Below are positions 37,769-47,017 of a stretch of 64,000 bases of DNA, one piece after another. The notes beneath the pieces were generated by a model that worked only from the letters and a program-made list of their open reading frames with translations, searched no databases and was not told the origin of the DNA. This DNA comes from PALSA-607 sp036501485. GTDB lineage: Bacteria > Actinomycetota > Actinomycetes > Acidothermales > Acidothermaceae. Location of the stretch: positions 1 to 64,000 of the forward strand of contig DASYAG010000010.1 of NCBI GenBank assembly GCA_036501485.1, read 5' to 3'. Each line of letters opens with the position of its first letter. Position 1 is the stretch's first letter. The position numbers and the translations under genes are program-made.

Positions 37769-38998
37769 ATGAGCGACGACACCACTGGCGCGTCATCTCG
37801 CAGCCGTGTCTCCCGCCGGATCGGCTCCATCGCCGAGTCCGCGACCCTCGCCGTTGATGCGAAAGCGAAGGCCCTGAAGGCCGCCGGCCACCCGGTCATC
37901 GGGTTCGGTGCCGGCGAGCCCGACTTTGCGACCCCGCCCGCCATCGTCGAGGCCGCGATCGAGGCAGCCCGCGACCCCAAGAACCACCGCTACACGCCCG
38001 CGGCGGGCCTGCCCGAGCTGCGCGAAGCGATCGCAGTGAAGACCGCCCGCGACTCAGGGTTGGCCGTCAAGGCAAGTGAGGTACTGGTCACCAACGGCGG
38101 CAAGCAAGCGGTCTATCAGGCGTTCGCGACGCTGCTCGACCCCGGCGACGAGGTGCTGCTCCCGGCGCCGTACTGGACGACCTATCCAGAAGCGATCGCG
38201 CTGGCCGGCGGCGTCACCGTGCAGGTCGACACCGACGAGTCCACCGGGTTCCGCGCCACCGTGAGTCAGCTCGAGGCTGCGCGTACGCCGCGCACGAAGG
38301 CCCTTCTTTTTTGCTCACCGTCCAACCCGACTGGCGCGGTCTATGCGCCCGAGCAGGTTGCCGAGATCGGTCGTTGGGCCGTCGAACACGGCATCTGGGT
38401 CATCACCGATGAGATCTATGAGCACCTCGTCTACGGCGATGCGACGTTCTCGTCGATGCCCGTCGTCGTCCCCGAACTTGCTGGTACTTGTGTTGTGTTG
38501 AACGGTGTCGCGAAGACCTACGCGATGACGGGCTGGCGGGTGGGCTGGATGATCGGCCCGGCCGATGTCATCAAGGCCGCGACCAACCTGCAGTCGCACT
38601 TGAGCTCGAACGTCGCGAACGTGTCGCAACGCGCGGCGCTGGCGGCCGTTTCCGGCGACCTGTCGGCCGTCTCCATGATGCGCGAAGCCTTCGACCGCCG
38701 CCGTCTCACGATGGTGTCGATGCTGAACGACATTCCGGGTGTCGCGTGTATCGAGCCCGAGGGCGCGTTTTATGCCTATCCATCGGTGAAAGCGATCCTC
38801 GGTCTCGAACTACGCGGCAAGCGCCCGTCGACGTCTGCCGAGCTTGCCGAACTCGTGCTCGACGAGGCAGAGGTGGCCGTCGTTCCCGGTGAAGCCTTCG
38901 GTACGCCGGGCTACTTCCGCCTGTCCTACGCGTTGGGCGACGACGACCTTGTCGAGGGCGTCAACCGGCTGGGCAAGCTGCTGTCAGAGGCGCGCTAA
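37769..38998 (+). CDS. Aspartate aminotransferase (class I, PLP-dependent)
   Basis: A fold-type I aminotransferase that most likely interconverts aspartate/2-oxoglutarate and oxaloacetate/glutamate. I start at the ATG at 37769 (MSDDTTGASSRSRVSRRIGS, 409 residues); upstream in-frame codons run to the tRNA-Trp gene and are unlikely to be coding. Motifs: FGAGEPDFATPP, NHRYTPAAGLPELREA, NPTGAVY, ITDEIYEHLVYGD, and the PLP lysine in LNGVAKTYAMTGWRVGW. It is a subgroup Ib (Thermus-like) enzyme by motif. Its place next to secE and murB is usual in actinobacteria. Confidence 0.93.
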   Translation: MSDDTTGASSRSRVSRRIGSIAESATLAVDAKAKALKAAGHPVIGFGAGEPDFATPPAIVEAAIEAARDPKNHRYTPAAGLPELREAIAVKTARDSGLAVKASEVLVTNGGKQAVYQAFATLLDPGDEVLLPAPYWTTYPEAIALAGGVTVQVDTDESTGFRATVSQLEAARTPRTKALLFCSPSNPTGAVYAPEQVAEIGRWAVEHGIWVITDEIYEHLVYGDATFSSMPVVVPELAGTCVVLNGVAKTYAMTGWRVGWMIGPADVIKAATNLQSHLSSNVANVSQRAALAAVSGDLSAVSMMREAFDRRRLTMVSMLNDIPGVACIEPEGAFYAYPSVKAILGLELRGKRPSTSAELAELVLDEAEVAVVPGEAFGTPGYFRLSYALGDDDLVEGVNRLGKLLSEAR

Positions 38999-39014
38999 GC
39001 GGAAGAACGCGACG

Positions 39015-40055
39015 CTAGAGCGCGACGCCGACCAGCGCGGGCTCAACGTCCAGCGTCACACCGAATCTGGCCCGAACGCCGTCGCGAATGTGAGCGGCGA
39101 ACGCGACCAACTCAGTGGTCGTCGCGCCGCCCCGATTTACCAGCGCGAGGGTGTGCTTCTTCGACAACCCGACTCGTCCCTGCCCGTAACCGCGAATGAA
39201 TCCGGCCTGTTCGATGAGCCATGCTGCGGACGTCTTCACGAGCCCGTCGCTCGTCGGCCACCGCGGCGCTCCGGCCGGGACCTCGGCGTCGGGCAGGATC
39301 GGATTGGTGAAGAACGAACCCACGCTGACGGAGTCTGGGTCGGCCGGATCAATCAGCATTCCCTTTGCGGCCCGTAGACCAAGAACAGCAGCGCGGACGT
39401 CGAGTGCCGCGGCTCTTCCGCCAAGCTCGATACCGAGGGCGTCGGCTACTTGCTGGTAGCGCACGGGTTGCGATGTGTGGCTCGGTGTCAACGCAATGTC
39501 GACGCCGAGAACGACGTAGCGGCTGCCACCTTTCAGAGCACTCGTCCGATAGCCGAACCGACAATCGCTTACAGGTAAGGAAATTTCGCGCCTGTCGGCT
39601 CGATCGAATACACGGACTCCGGTCACCATGTTGGAAATCTCAGCGCCGTACGCGCCGACGTTCTGAATCGGTGTCGCGCCGGCGAGGCCCGGAATTCCCG
39701 ACAGGCATTCAAGACCCGCGAGGCCGTTGCCAAGTGACGACGTGACGACGTCGTCCCAAACCTCACCGGCTTCGACATGCATGACGACCCGCTCGCCCAC
39801 TTTTTCGAAAGCGACGCCCCGATGCGCCACCCGCACGACGAGACCATCGAAACCATCGTCGGCGACTACGAGGTTGCTGCCGCCGCCGAGGACCAGCACG
39901 GGCGTGCCGACCGCGTCGGCCTGCGACACCGCATCAATGAGATCGACCGCGGTGTCGGCCCACACGAGGCTGCTGGCTGCACCGCCAAGGTGGATCGTCG
40001 TGTGGTCGGCCAACAAGAACGAGTGGCCGGCCGCTGGATCCGTGGAGTCGAGCAC
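39015..40055 (-). CDS. murB: UDP-N-acetylenolpyruvoylglucosamine reductase
   Basis: MurB reduces UDP-GlcNAc-enolpyruvate to UDP-MurNAc with NADPH and FAD in peptidoglycan synthesis. The 346-residue chain has the FAD-binding segments (TTIHLGGAASSLVW, VLGGGSNLVVADDGFDG), GIPGLAGATPIQNVGAYGAE, the catalytic Ser in SVGSFFTNPIL and the C-terminal Glu in TLDVEPALVG. Start is GTG at 40055. It converges on the aminotransferase gene with a 16-bp gap. Confidence 0.96.
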   Translation of the reverse strand: MLDSTDPAAGHSFLLADHTTIHLGGAASSLVWADTAVDLIDAVSQADAVGTPVLVLGGGSNLVVADDGFDGLVVRVAHRGVAFEKVGERVVMHVEAGEVWDDVVTSSLGNGLAGLECLSGIPGLAGATPIQNVGAYGAEISNMVTGVRVFDRADRREISLPVSDCRFGYRTSALKGGSRYVVLGVDIALTPSHTSQPVRYQQVADALGIELGGRAAALDVRAAVLGLRAAKGMLIDPADPDSVSVGSFFTNPILPDAEVPAGAPRWPTSDGLVKTSAAWLIEQAGFIRGYGQGRVGLSKKHTLALVNRGGATTTELVAFAAHIRDGVRARFGVTLDVEPALVGVAL

Positions 40056-40114
40056 CCACGAACCCTACGACCGGCCACCCGTATCTAAAGGAAACGCCGT
40101 ACTTCTTGCCAGGC

Positions 40115-41536
40115 TTACGCCGCTGACGGCTCCAAGTCGCTGATGTCGATCGACTCAGGATCTGGGGTCGAGACCGGCGTGCGCGGGATGAGCAGTGCCG
40201 CGACGCCGCCCAACGCGACGATCAGGGCGCCCAACTTGACCGCTGGCACCACGCCGTCCGTGAAGGCTTGCGCACTGTGGTAGCTGCCGTAGTGCGCGAA
40301 CACCGACGCCAGGACGGCAACACCGAGCACGCCGCCGAGCTCGCGGATTGCGTTGTGCGCGCCTGACGCGATGCCCTGCTCGTCATGGCGAACCGACGAC
40401 AGCACCAGGTTTGCGACCGGTGCGAAGAACAGCGCCATGCCGAATCCGCTGAGCGCCAAGCCGGGAACGATGTGGAGGTAGGGCACGGTCGGCGTCGCAG
40501 TAACCGCGAGCAAGTAGAGCCCGATGGCCTGCAAGAACAAACCGGCAGCGACGATGCGCCGACCACCGATGCGATCAGACAGCAGCCCCGCCACGGGCGC
40601 GATGAAGATGGGCATCGCGGTCCATGGCAACGTGCGGACGCCGGCCGACAGCGGTGAGTAGTGGTGCGCAACCTGCAGGAACTGCGCGAGCAAGAAGATC
40701 GCGCCGAACATGCCGAAGTACATGAACAGCGCCGCGATGTTGCTCGCGGTGAACCCGCGGTTGTGGAACAACCGCAGCGGGAGCACAGGGTAAGCAGCGC
40801 GCATCTCCCACCGCACGAACGCGGCGAGGAAGACGACACCGATCACGAAGAGGCCGACGATCGAGCTGCTCCCCCAGCCCCAGTCGTTGGCCTTCACCAG
40901 ACCAAGTACGACGGAGAACAGACCCGCGGTCGCAAGGCCGGTGCCGACGACATCGAGCTTCGCTGCGGGGCCATGGCTCTCCTTCAGCAAGCGACTCGCG
41001 ACCGGCAGCAATGCGATACCGATTGGCACGTTGAGCCAGAAGATCCACGACCACGACGCGCCCTCGACGATCGCGCCGCCGACGACGGGGCCGACCGCGA
41101 TGGCCAAACCGGCGATAGCTCCCCACGCGCCTAGTGCGAGTCCGCGACGAGCCGGCGGAACGGCGACGCTAAGCAGCGTCAGGGTGAGTGGGGTGAGGAT
41201 CGCGCCGCCGACGCCCTGCAGTGCACGCGCACCGACCAATTCGCCGGCTGTCGTCGACAACGCCGCAAGTGCCGACGCGGTCGTGAAGATGGCCAAGCCG
41301 ATCAGGAAGATCTTCTTGCGACCGAAGCGATCGCCGAGGGTCGCGCCCGGCAACAGCAGCACGGCGAACGTCAGCGTGTAGGCATTCACCGTCCACTCAA
41401 GACTCGAGAGCGACGCGTGCAAGTGCGTCTTGATTGCCGGCAACGCCATCGTGACGACGAGGTTGTCGAGTGAGCTCATGAAGAGCGCGACCGAGGTGAC
41501 GATAAATGTCGCCAGCGGCCTTCCGCGTCCAGTCAT
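40115..41536 (-). CDS. MFS drug exporter, DHA2 (EmrB/QacA) type
   Basis: A proton-coupled exporter in the cytoplasmic membrane. The 473-residue chain shows about 14 hydrophobic segments, the DHA2 motif LDNLVVTMALPAIKTHLHAS in the first helix region, LPGATLGDRFGRKKIF (motif A) and ALGAWGAIAGLAIAVGPVVGG (motif C). The ATG at 41536 has GGAGGACA 4-5 nt upstream; an ATG twelve codons earlier lacks such a site. It is 64 bp from, and downstream of, a TetR gene, with a palindromic site in between. Substrate unknown. Confidence 0.9.
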   Translation of the reverse strand: MTGRGRPLATFIVTSVALFMSSLDNLVVTMALPAIKTHLHASLSSLEWTVNAYTLTFAVLLLPGATLGDRFGRKKIFLIGLAIFTTASALAALSTTAGELVGARALQGVGGAILTPLTLTLLSVAVPPARRGLALGAWGAIAGLAIAVGPVVGGAIVEGASWSWIFWLNVPIGIALLPVASRLLKESHGPAAKLDVVGTGLATAGLFSVVLGLVKANDWGWGSSSIVGLFVIGVVFLAAFVRWEMRAAYPVLPLRLFHNRGFTASNIAALFMYFGMFGAIFLLAQFLQVAHHYSPLSAGVRTLPWTAMPIFIAPVAGLLSDRIGGRRIVAAGLFLQAIGLYLLAVTATPTVPYLHIVPGLALSGFGMALFFAPVANLVLSSVRHDEQGIASGAHNAIRELGGVLGVAVLASVFAHYGSYHSAQAFTDGVVPAVKLGALIVALGGVAALLIPRTPVSTPDPESIDISDLEPSAA

Positions 41537-41558
41537 GTCGTGTCCTCCGGTTTCGTGT

Positions 41559-41578
41559 AAGTGACCAGTCACTCACTT
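41559..41578. promoter_or_regulatory. Candidate TetR operator before the MFS gene
   Basis: A 20-bp dyad: AAGTGA, an 8-bp centre, TCACTT, with a nested AGTGAC/GTCACT. It lies 22 bp upstream of the MFS start codon. Its minus-strand sequence shares AGTGAGTGAC with the site upstream of the TetR gene (42167-42182). Read directly; TetR binding is inference. Confidence 0.65.
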
Positions 41579-41600
41579 GTGTGGGCAAATAAAAAGTGAT

Positions 41601-42155
41601 TTAGAGCGGGGCTGGCTCCTGGTTGCCTGCGAGCGCCTGCGCCCATGGCTCGTCGATCTCGGTCAGCGACAGAGCGGCCGAGAGGTTGCAAAGCATGCCC
41701 TTCGCAAAGAAGCTCGCGAGCTCTTCGGCAGGAGCACCAGAGATCTGCTCGACGAGTTGGTAGAGCCTGCGGAAGCCGTCGCGTGCGCACTCGCGCACGC
41801 GGGCGTCGTTGCAGGCCGCGTACACCTGCAGCTGACCCATCAGGTTCTGCCGGTCGGCGATCAAGCTGAGGTAGGCGGCACCCATCGCGTGCAATGCCTC
41901 TTCGCCGGCAAGACCCTGGGCAGCGCTGGCAAAGGTCTGCGAGACGTTGTCGAAACAGCGCTTTGCCGCTTCGATGAACAGGTCACGCTTGGTCCCGAAC
42001 ATCTTGAACAAGTAAGGCTGAGAGATACCGGCCCGGACGGCGATTGCTTCCGTCGATGTGCCCGCAAGGCCGCCTTCGGCGAACTCGACCAGCGCTGCCG
42101 CGATCACCTGGTCACGGCGCTCGTCGGGGTCCATCCGGGTCTGGGCAGGAGTCAT
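41601..42155 (-). CDS. TetR family transcriptional regulator
   Basis: A 184-residue repressor-type protein. The N-terminal HTH is clear (QVIAAALVEFAEGGLAGTST, EAIAVRAGISQPYLFKMFGTKRDLF), with a helical ligand domain behind it. I start at the ATG at 42155; a GTG at 42176 falls within a palindromic site and is less likely. It is directly upstream of the MFS exporter and probably represses it and itself through the dyads at 41559-41578 and 42167-42182. The ligand is unknown. Confidence 0.92.
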   Translation of the reverse strand: MTPAQTRMDPDERRDQVIAAALVEFAEGGLAGTSTEAIAVRAGISQPYLFKMFGTKRDLFIEAAKRCFDNVSQTFASAAQGLAGEEALHAMGAAYLSLIADRQNLMGQLQVYAACNDARVRECARDGFRRLYQLVEQISGAPAEELASFFAKGMLCNLSAALSLTEIDEPWAQALAGNQEPAPL

Positions 42156-42165
42156 GAAAGTTAAG

Positions 42166-42182
42166 TTAGTGGTCACTCACTA
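42166..42182. promoter_or_regulatory. Candidate TetR operator in the TetR/AfsR-like divergent region
   Basis: TAGTG (42167-42171), a 6-bp centre and CACTA (42178-42182) form a dyad 11 bp upstream of the TetR start codon. On the minus strand it reads TAGTGAGTGACCACTAA and shares ten bases with the site before the MFS gene. A half site TTAGTGAGTG recurs at 42247-42256, overlapping the GTG start of the AfsR-like gene. Confidence 0.6.
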
Positions 42183-42253
42183 CCCTGTCAACCCGGATTG
42201 GGCGTCTCCTGCACGCAACCGGTTGGCAGGCTGTCGGCTGCGATAGTTAGTGA

Positions 42254-45200
42254 GTGCGGATCGATCTGCTCGGCCCTCTCGACGTCCGCGCCGGTGAACC
42301 CGGTGCGCAGCGTCGTGTCGACCTTGCCGGTGCCCGGCTGCGCGGACTGTTGATCAGGCTCGCGGTCGACGTCCCGCGCCCGGTTTCACCAGCCACTCTG
42401 GTCGAGGCACTGTGGGGCGAGGAACCACCGCTCGACCCGGCGAACGCCTTGCAGTCACTGGTCTCGCGGCTGCGGCGTGGGCTCGGCAACGCCGACCTCG
42501 TCGTCCAGCTGCCTGGTGGTTATCGCCTGGGTGTCGAGCGCGACGACGTCGACATGCACCGCTTCGCGGACGCCGCACGACGGGGCCGCGACGCCCTGCG
42601 GTCAGGCGACGCCGAGTCTGCGGCCTTCGTGTTGCGCGAAGCGCTCGACAGCTGGCACGGACCGATTCCCGAAGGCTGGGGTGACACAACCGACTCCAGT
42701 GCCCACCAGGCCCGACTCTGCGAGCAGCGCCTCGACGCGACCGGCGACCTGATGGAAGCTGAGATCGCGCTGCATCGACACGACGATGTGATCGGCGAAC
42801 TCGAAGGCCTGGTCAGCCAGTTCCCGCTTCGCGAACGCTTCACGGGTCAACTCGTCCGGGCACTTGCGGGCGCCGGTCGCCAGGCCGAAGCGCTGGCCCG
42901 ATACGAGCGACTACGGGGCGAGCTCGCCGACGAGCTCGGCGTCGACCCATCAGCCGAGCTTCAGGCGATCCAGTTGGCCGTGCTTCGCGGCGAGCTCAGT
43001 GCGGCTTCGCCGGCCGATGACCCGGCGCGTCTTCACGAGACCATCCGCCGCAGCAACGTAAAGACCGCGCTGACGAGCTTCGTCGGACGCGACGACGAGG
43101 TCGCACGCATCGGCAAGTTGCTCGACGAGGTGCGCCTCGTGACGCTGGTCGGGCCCGGTGGCGCTGGCAAGACCAGGCTCGCCACGGTCGCGGTCACCGC
43201 AATTCTCGAACGGGTACCGGACGGCGTATGGCTGGCCGAGCTCGCGCCGGTGACCGACCCAGCCGACGTCCCTTCTGCCGTGCTCGATGCGTTCGGACTA
43301 CGAGACGCGACCCTGGTCGATCGCAACCGGCCTACCGGCTCGGGGTTGCGGCGCGACGTCACCAGCCGGCTGATCGAGGTACTCAGCGGGCGCAACACCG
43401 TGCTGGTGCTCGACAACTGCGAGCACGTCCTCGACGCAGCCGCTCGACTCGCCGACGACCTGCTCGCGCAGTGCCCTGACCTGCGGATCGTGACAACCAG
43501 CCGCGAGCCGCTAGGGATTCTCGGTGAGTCATTGGTCGCGGTCCCGCCGCTGCCCCAACCCGCGACCGGGGCGGATCCCGAACAAGCGCTCGCACACCCT
43601 GCCGTCCGCCTATTTGCTGACAGGGCAGTTGCCGTCGCACCGAACTTCGTGGTCGACGCCACGACCGTCGGACCGGTCATCGAGATCGTGCACCGCCTCG
43701 ACGGGTTACCACTGGCGATTGAACTCGCGGCCGCGCGGCTGCGGTCGCTGCCGGTTGACGAAGTGGCCACCCGGCTGTCCGACCGGTTCAGGCTGCTGAC
43801 CGGCGGCAGCCGTACCGCGATGCCGCGACACCGAACGCTTCGGGCTGTCGTCGAGTGGAGCTGGGATCTGCTCTCGGAACCGGAGCAGTTGCTCGCCGAA
43901 CGGCTCGCCGTGTTCGCTGGCGACATCTCCCCCGTCGAGGCAATCGCGGTGTGTAGCGACGACGTGCTGCCCGCGGCGAACGTGGACGAACTCTTGATGT
44001 CACTGGTCGACAAGTCGCTGCTACAAGTGACCACACTCGAAGACGGCCGCCGGTACCGAATGCTCGAGACCATCCGCGAGTTCGGGCTGGAACGAATGGC
44101 CGAGCGCGACGAGGTGGCCACCATGCGCCGCCGGCACGCGACCAGATTCGCTGACCTGGTGCGGGAATCGGCTCCGATCGTCCGGAGCTCCGACCAACTG
44201 GTCTGGATGGCGCGACTAGAAGCGGAACGCGAGAACATCCTCGCCGCGTTGCGATTCTTCTGCGATGCAGGGGAGGCGCAGGCGGCGCTCGACTTGGCGC
44301 TGGAGATCAGCACCTACTGGATGTTCACTGGTAGAAGCTCCGATGTTGCGAGCTGGACAGGGTTCGCACTCGAGGCGAGCGGCGACGCCGATCCACTTTC
44401 GCGGCTCGGGGCTCAGGCCTTGCACACCATCAGCATGGTGACGGCGGACTATGACCGCGAGCCGGGCGAAATCGAGGCCAATTTCGTGGCTCTGCGCGAC
44501 CTTGGGCGCCGACTCGACGAGGTCGTGGTGCCTGATGACTCGCTGCTGATTCTTATCCGGCCGGTGATCGCCATGTTCGCCGACGACGAAGAGGGGGTCG
44601 GTCGGCTGATCGAAGCGGGATTGACGAGCAGCGACCCGTGGATCGCGGCGAGCGTGCGCATGTTCCGGGCGGCGATGGCCGAGAACATCGGCAACGTCGA
44701 AGGAATGCGCAGCGACGCCGAGATCGCGCTTGCGGAGTTCCGCGTGATCGGCGAGCGCTGGGGCATGGCGAGCTCGCTTGGCGTGCTCGCCCAAATCAAG
44801 ACGATGGAATCCGACCTGGTGAGCGCAGTCGCTGACCTCGAAGAGGCGCTCGCACTGACCGAACAACTGGCCGGCCACGACGATGCGCTGATGCTCAACA
44901 TGCGGCTCGCCGACCTGCGAATGCGTACCGGCGATATATCAGGAGCCCGCCACTCCGTCGCGCAAATGCAGTCGATCGCCGACGCCGCGCCCTCGGGTCA
45001 CCAGGCGGTTTTCGTCCAGGTCGTGATGGGTGAGTTCGCGCGCAACCAGGGCGACGCCGTGGCGGCGCGCGACCTGAGCGCCAAGGCAATCGCTCGGCTT
45101 GGCCAGTTCCCCGCTGTGCACCCGGCCAGGGGTCATGTAGCCGCGATCGTCCTTGCATTCGCATCGAAAGTCAGCCTCGACGACGGTGATCCAGAAACCG

Positions 45201-45526
45201 CCGCCCAACAACTCACCGACGCTTACCGGTACGCCTGCGGGACGAAGGACATGCCGATCCTGGCCATCGTCGGAGTCGCCTGGGCGCTTTACCTGGCAAC
45301 CACCGACCGCTTCGCTGACTCAGCCAAGGCACTCGGAGCCGCGGCCCGGCTGCGTGGTTCGGATGACCCGACCCAGCCCGCGATCGCATCGCTCAGCACC
45401 GCGCTGCGCGCCGAACTCGGAGACGCGGCGTTCGATGCCGCATTCGAGAGCGGCCGCGACCTCGAGGTCGCGGCCGCCCGGGCCTTCTTGGATCCCGGCT
45501 CTGACTATGAAGTGGCGTCCGACTAA
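42254..45526 (+). CDS. AfsR/SARP-like regulator: winged helix, BTAD, NB-ARC ATPase, TPR-like tail
   Basis: A 1090-residue regulator. Residues 1 to about 92 form an OmpR-type winged helix (VSPATLVEALWGEEPPLDPA, LQSLVSRLRRGLG, PGGYRLGV), about 97-245 the BTAD domain (RYERLRGELADELGVDPSAE), then an NB-ARC/STAND ATPase with SFVGRDDEVARI, P-loop GPGGAGKTRLA near 300-310, LVLDNCEHVLDA (Walker B) and LPLAIELAAARLRSLP (GxP-like). The rest is helical repeats. Such proteins switch on specialised metabolism or export genes on sensing a signal. GTG start. It is divergent from the TetR gene and its 3' end overlaps the next MFS gene by 4 bp. Confidence 0.9.
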   Translation: MRIDLLGPLDVRAGEPGAQRRVDLAGARLRGLLIRLAVDVPRPVSPATLVEALWGEEPPLDPANALQSLVSRLRRGLGNADLVVQLPGGYRLGVERDDVDMHRFADAARRGRDALRSGDAESAAFVLREALDSWHGPIPEGWGDTTDSSAHQARLCEQRLDATGDLMEAEIALHRHDDVIGELEGLVSQFPLRERFTGQLVRALAGAGRQAEALARYERLRGELADELGVDPSAELQAIQLAVLRGELSAASPADDPARLHETIRRSNVKTALTSFVGRDDEVARIGKLLDEVRLVTLVGPGGAGKTRLATVAVTAILERVPDGVWLAELAPVTDPADVPSAVLDAFGLRDATLVDRNRPTGSGLRRDVTSRLIEVLSGRNTVLVLDNCEHVLDAAARLADDLLAQCPDLRIVTTSREPLGILGESLVAVPPLPQPATGADPEQALAHPAVRLFADRAVAVAPNFVVDATTVGPVIEIVHRLDGLPLAIELAAARLRSLPVDEVATRLSDRFRLLTGGSRTAMPRHRTLRAVVEWSWDLLSEPEQLLAERLAVFAGDISPVEAIAVCSDDVLPAANVDELLMSLVDKSLLQVTTLEDGRRYRMLETIREFGLERMAERDEVATMRRRHATRFADLVRESAPIVRSSDQLVWMARLEAERENILAALRFFCDAGEAQAALDLALEISTYWMFTGRSSDVASWTGFALEASGDADPLSRLGAQALHTISMVTADYDREPGEIEANFVALRDLGRRLDEVVVPDDSLLILIRPVIAMFADDEEGVGRLIEAGLTSSDPWIAASVRMFRAAMAENIGNVEGMRSDAEIALAEFRVIGERWGMASSLGVLAQIKTMESDLVSAVADLEEALALTEQLAGHDDALMLNMRLADLRMRTGDISGARHSVAQMQSIADAAPSGHQAVFVQVVMGEFARNQGDAVAARDLSAKAIARLGQFPAVHPARGHVAAIVLAFASKVSLDDGDPETAAQQLTDAYRYACGTKDMPILAIVGVAWALYLATTDRFADSAKALGAAARLRGSDDPTQPAIASLSTALRAELGDAAFDAAFESGRDLEVAAARAFLDPGSDYEVASD

Positions 45527-47016
45527 GAACTGGTTCCAGCGGTGGCCATCTCCGGCACCGGATGTTCTTCGGTGGAGCGCGAGTCGGTCAGGGTCAGGGC
45601 GCCCCAGCCGGCGACGAGGCCGACGATCACTGCGAGAGTCAGGTAGGTGACCCGCTCGCCGTGGAAGAACGACGCGACCAGGTGGCTGCTCCACTTCCCG
45701 TTCGGCAGAGTCCGCGTGACCAGCGTGGCGATGAGCGTGCCGACCACCGCGGTGCCAACGCTCGTCCCGACCTCCTGCGCGGTGTCGTTGAGCGCCGCGC
45801 CAATCGACGTCCGGTTGCTGGGCATCGCACCGATAAGCGCGACTGCGCACGTCATCATCACCGTGCGCAACCCGATGGTGAAGATCACCATGAAGACGGC
45901 GATCGCTACGTAGCCGTGTTCGACGCCCCACGCGAGACCCACGAGCGCGCCTGCCAGCAGCACCGAGCCGACCAGGCAGGCGATCCGCTGGCCGAAGCGA
46001 CGCACGAGAAACTCGGTGATCGGAGTCGCGCCGATCATGGTCAGGATCAGCGGCAAGTTCGCCAGACCGGCGCGCACCGGACTCCAGCCGTAGGCGTACT
46101 GGAAGTGCAGGATCAGACCGAACATGACGCCGGCCATCGCGATAGCGGTGCCGGCCTGGGCGATCGAGGCGCCACGGACGGTCGCGTTCGAGAACAGACC
46201 GAGGTCGAGCATCGGCTCCGGCGTTCGCCGCTCATGCCACACGAACACCGTGCCGGCGAGTAGCGCACCGATCGCCGAGCCACACGTGGCGACCGACAGC
46301 CAGCCGTGCTGGACTCCGCTGGTCGCCGTGTAGCAAGCGAGGCCGATCGCGGCGATGCTCAGGACACCGCCGGGGAGGTCGAGCTTGTCGCCGCTGAGGC
46401 CCTCCGACCGATCCGCCGCGACGCCGAGCCGAACGCCCACCCACGCGATGAGCGCGATCGGAGCGTTGACGACCAGCAGCCACTGCCAGCGCACGTGGGC
46501 CAAAGCGGTGCCGCCGAGGAGCGGGCCGAGGATGAAGCCGCTCATGCCGACGACGATCATGACGGTGATCGCGCGCATCCGTAGCGCGTCTTCGTCGAAC
46601 AGCCGGAACACGAGCGAGTTGGTGATCGGAGCCATCATCGCGGCGGCGATGCCAAGTGCGGCGCGCAGCGCGATCAGCTGGCCAGTTGAGTGGACACCAA
46701 GAACGCCGAGGCTGATCAAGCCGAAGGCGGCGAGCCCGACGAGCAGGACGCGGCGACGGCCCAGTCGGTCGGCGGCTGAGCCGGCCGTGAGAAGCAGGCC
46801 ACCAAAGGTGAGCGCATAAGCGCCGCTCACCCACTGCAGCGATGTCGTGCCGCCGCCGAGGTCGCGCCCGATGGTGGGCAACGCGATGGTCAGGAGCGTG
46901 TTGTCGACCATCTCCACGAAGAAGGCCAGACAAAGCGCGGCCAGCGGTATCCAGGCCGCCCTCAGGGAGCCGTAGGTGCCGGGGGCCCTCGTCTCAGCGG
47001 GGGAAGTGGCTGCCAC
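45523..47016 (-). CDS. MFS drug exporter, DHA2 type
   Basis: A second 14-helix exporter (497 residues from the GTG at 47016; a longer open frame overlaps the ABC permease gene and lacks similarity). Motifs: CLAFFVEMVDNTLLTIALPT, WVSGAYALTFGGLLLTAGSA, ADRLGRRRVLLVG (motif A) and VGMSGFILGPLLGGTALAHV (motif C). It starts 1 nt after the ABC permease stop, so these three minus-strand genes (ATPase, permease, MFS) likely form one operon. Substrate unknown. Confidence 0.88.
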   Translation of the reverse strand: MAATSPAETRAPGTYGSLRAAWIPLAALCLAFFVEMVDNTLLTIALPTIGRDLGGGTTSLQWVSGAYALTFGGLLLTAGSAADRLGRRRVLLVGLAAFGLISLGVLGVHSTGQLIALRAALGIAAAMMAPITNSLVFRLFDEDALRMRAITVMIVVGMSGFILGPLLGGTALAHVRWQWLLVVNAPIALIAWVGVRLGVAADRSEGLSGDKLDLPGGVLSIAAIGLACYTATSGVQHGWLSVATCGSAIGALLAGTVFVWHERRTPEPMLDLGLFSNATVRGASIAQAGTAIAMAGVMFGLILHFQYAYGWSPVRAGLANLPLILTMIGATPITEFLVRRFGQRIACLVGSVLLAGALVGLAWGVEHGYVAIAVFMVIFTIGLRTVMMTCAVALIGAMPSNRTSIGAALNDTAQEVGTSVGTAVVGTLIATLVTRTLPNGKWSSHLVASFFHGERVTYLTLAVIVGLVAGWGALTLTDSRSTEEHPVPEMATAGTSS

Positions 47017-47017
47017 T

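Noticed and set aside
42156..42176. GTG at 42176 as the TetR start
   Set aside because: It would place the start codon in the candidate operator, and the ATG at 42155 fits the protein better.
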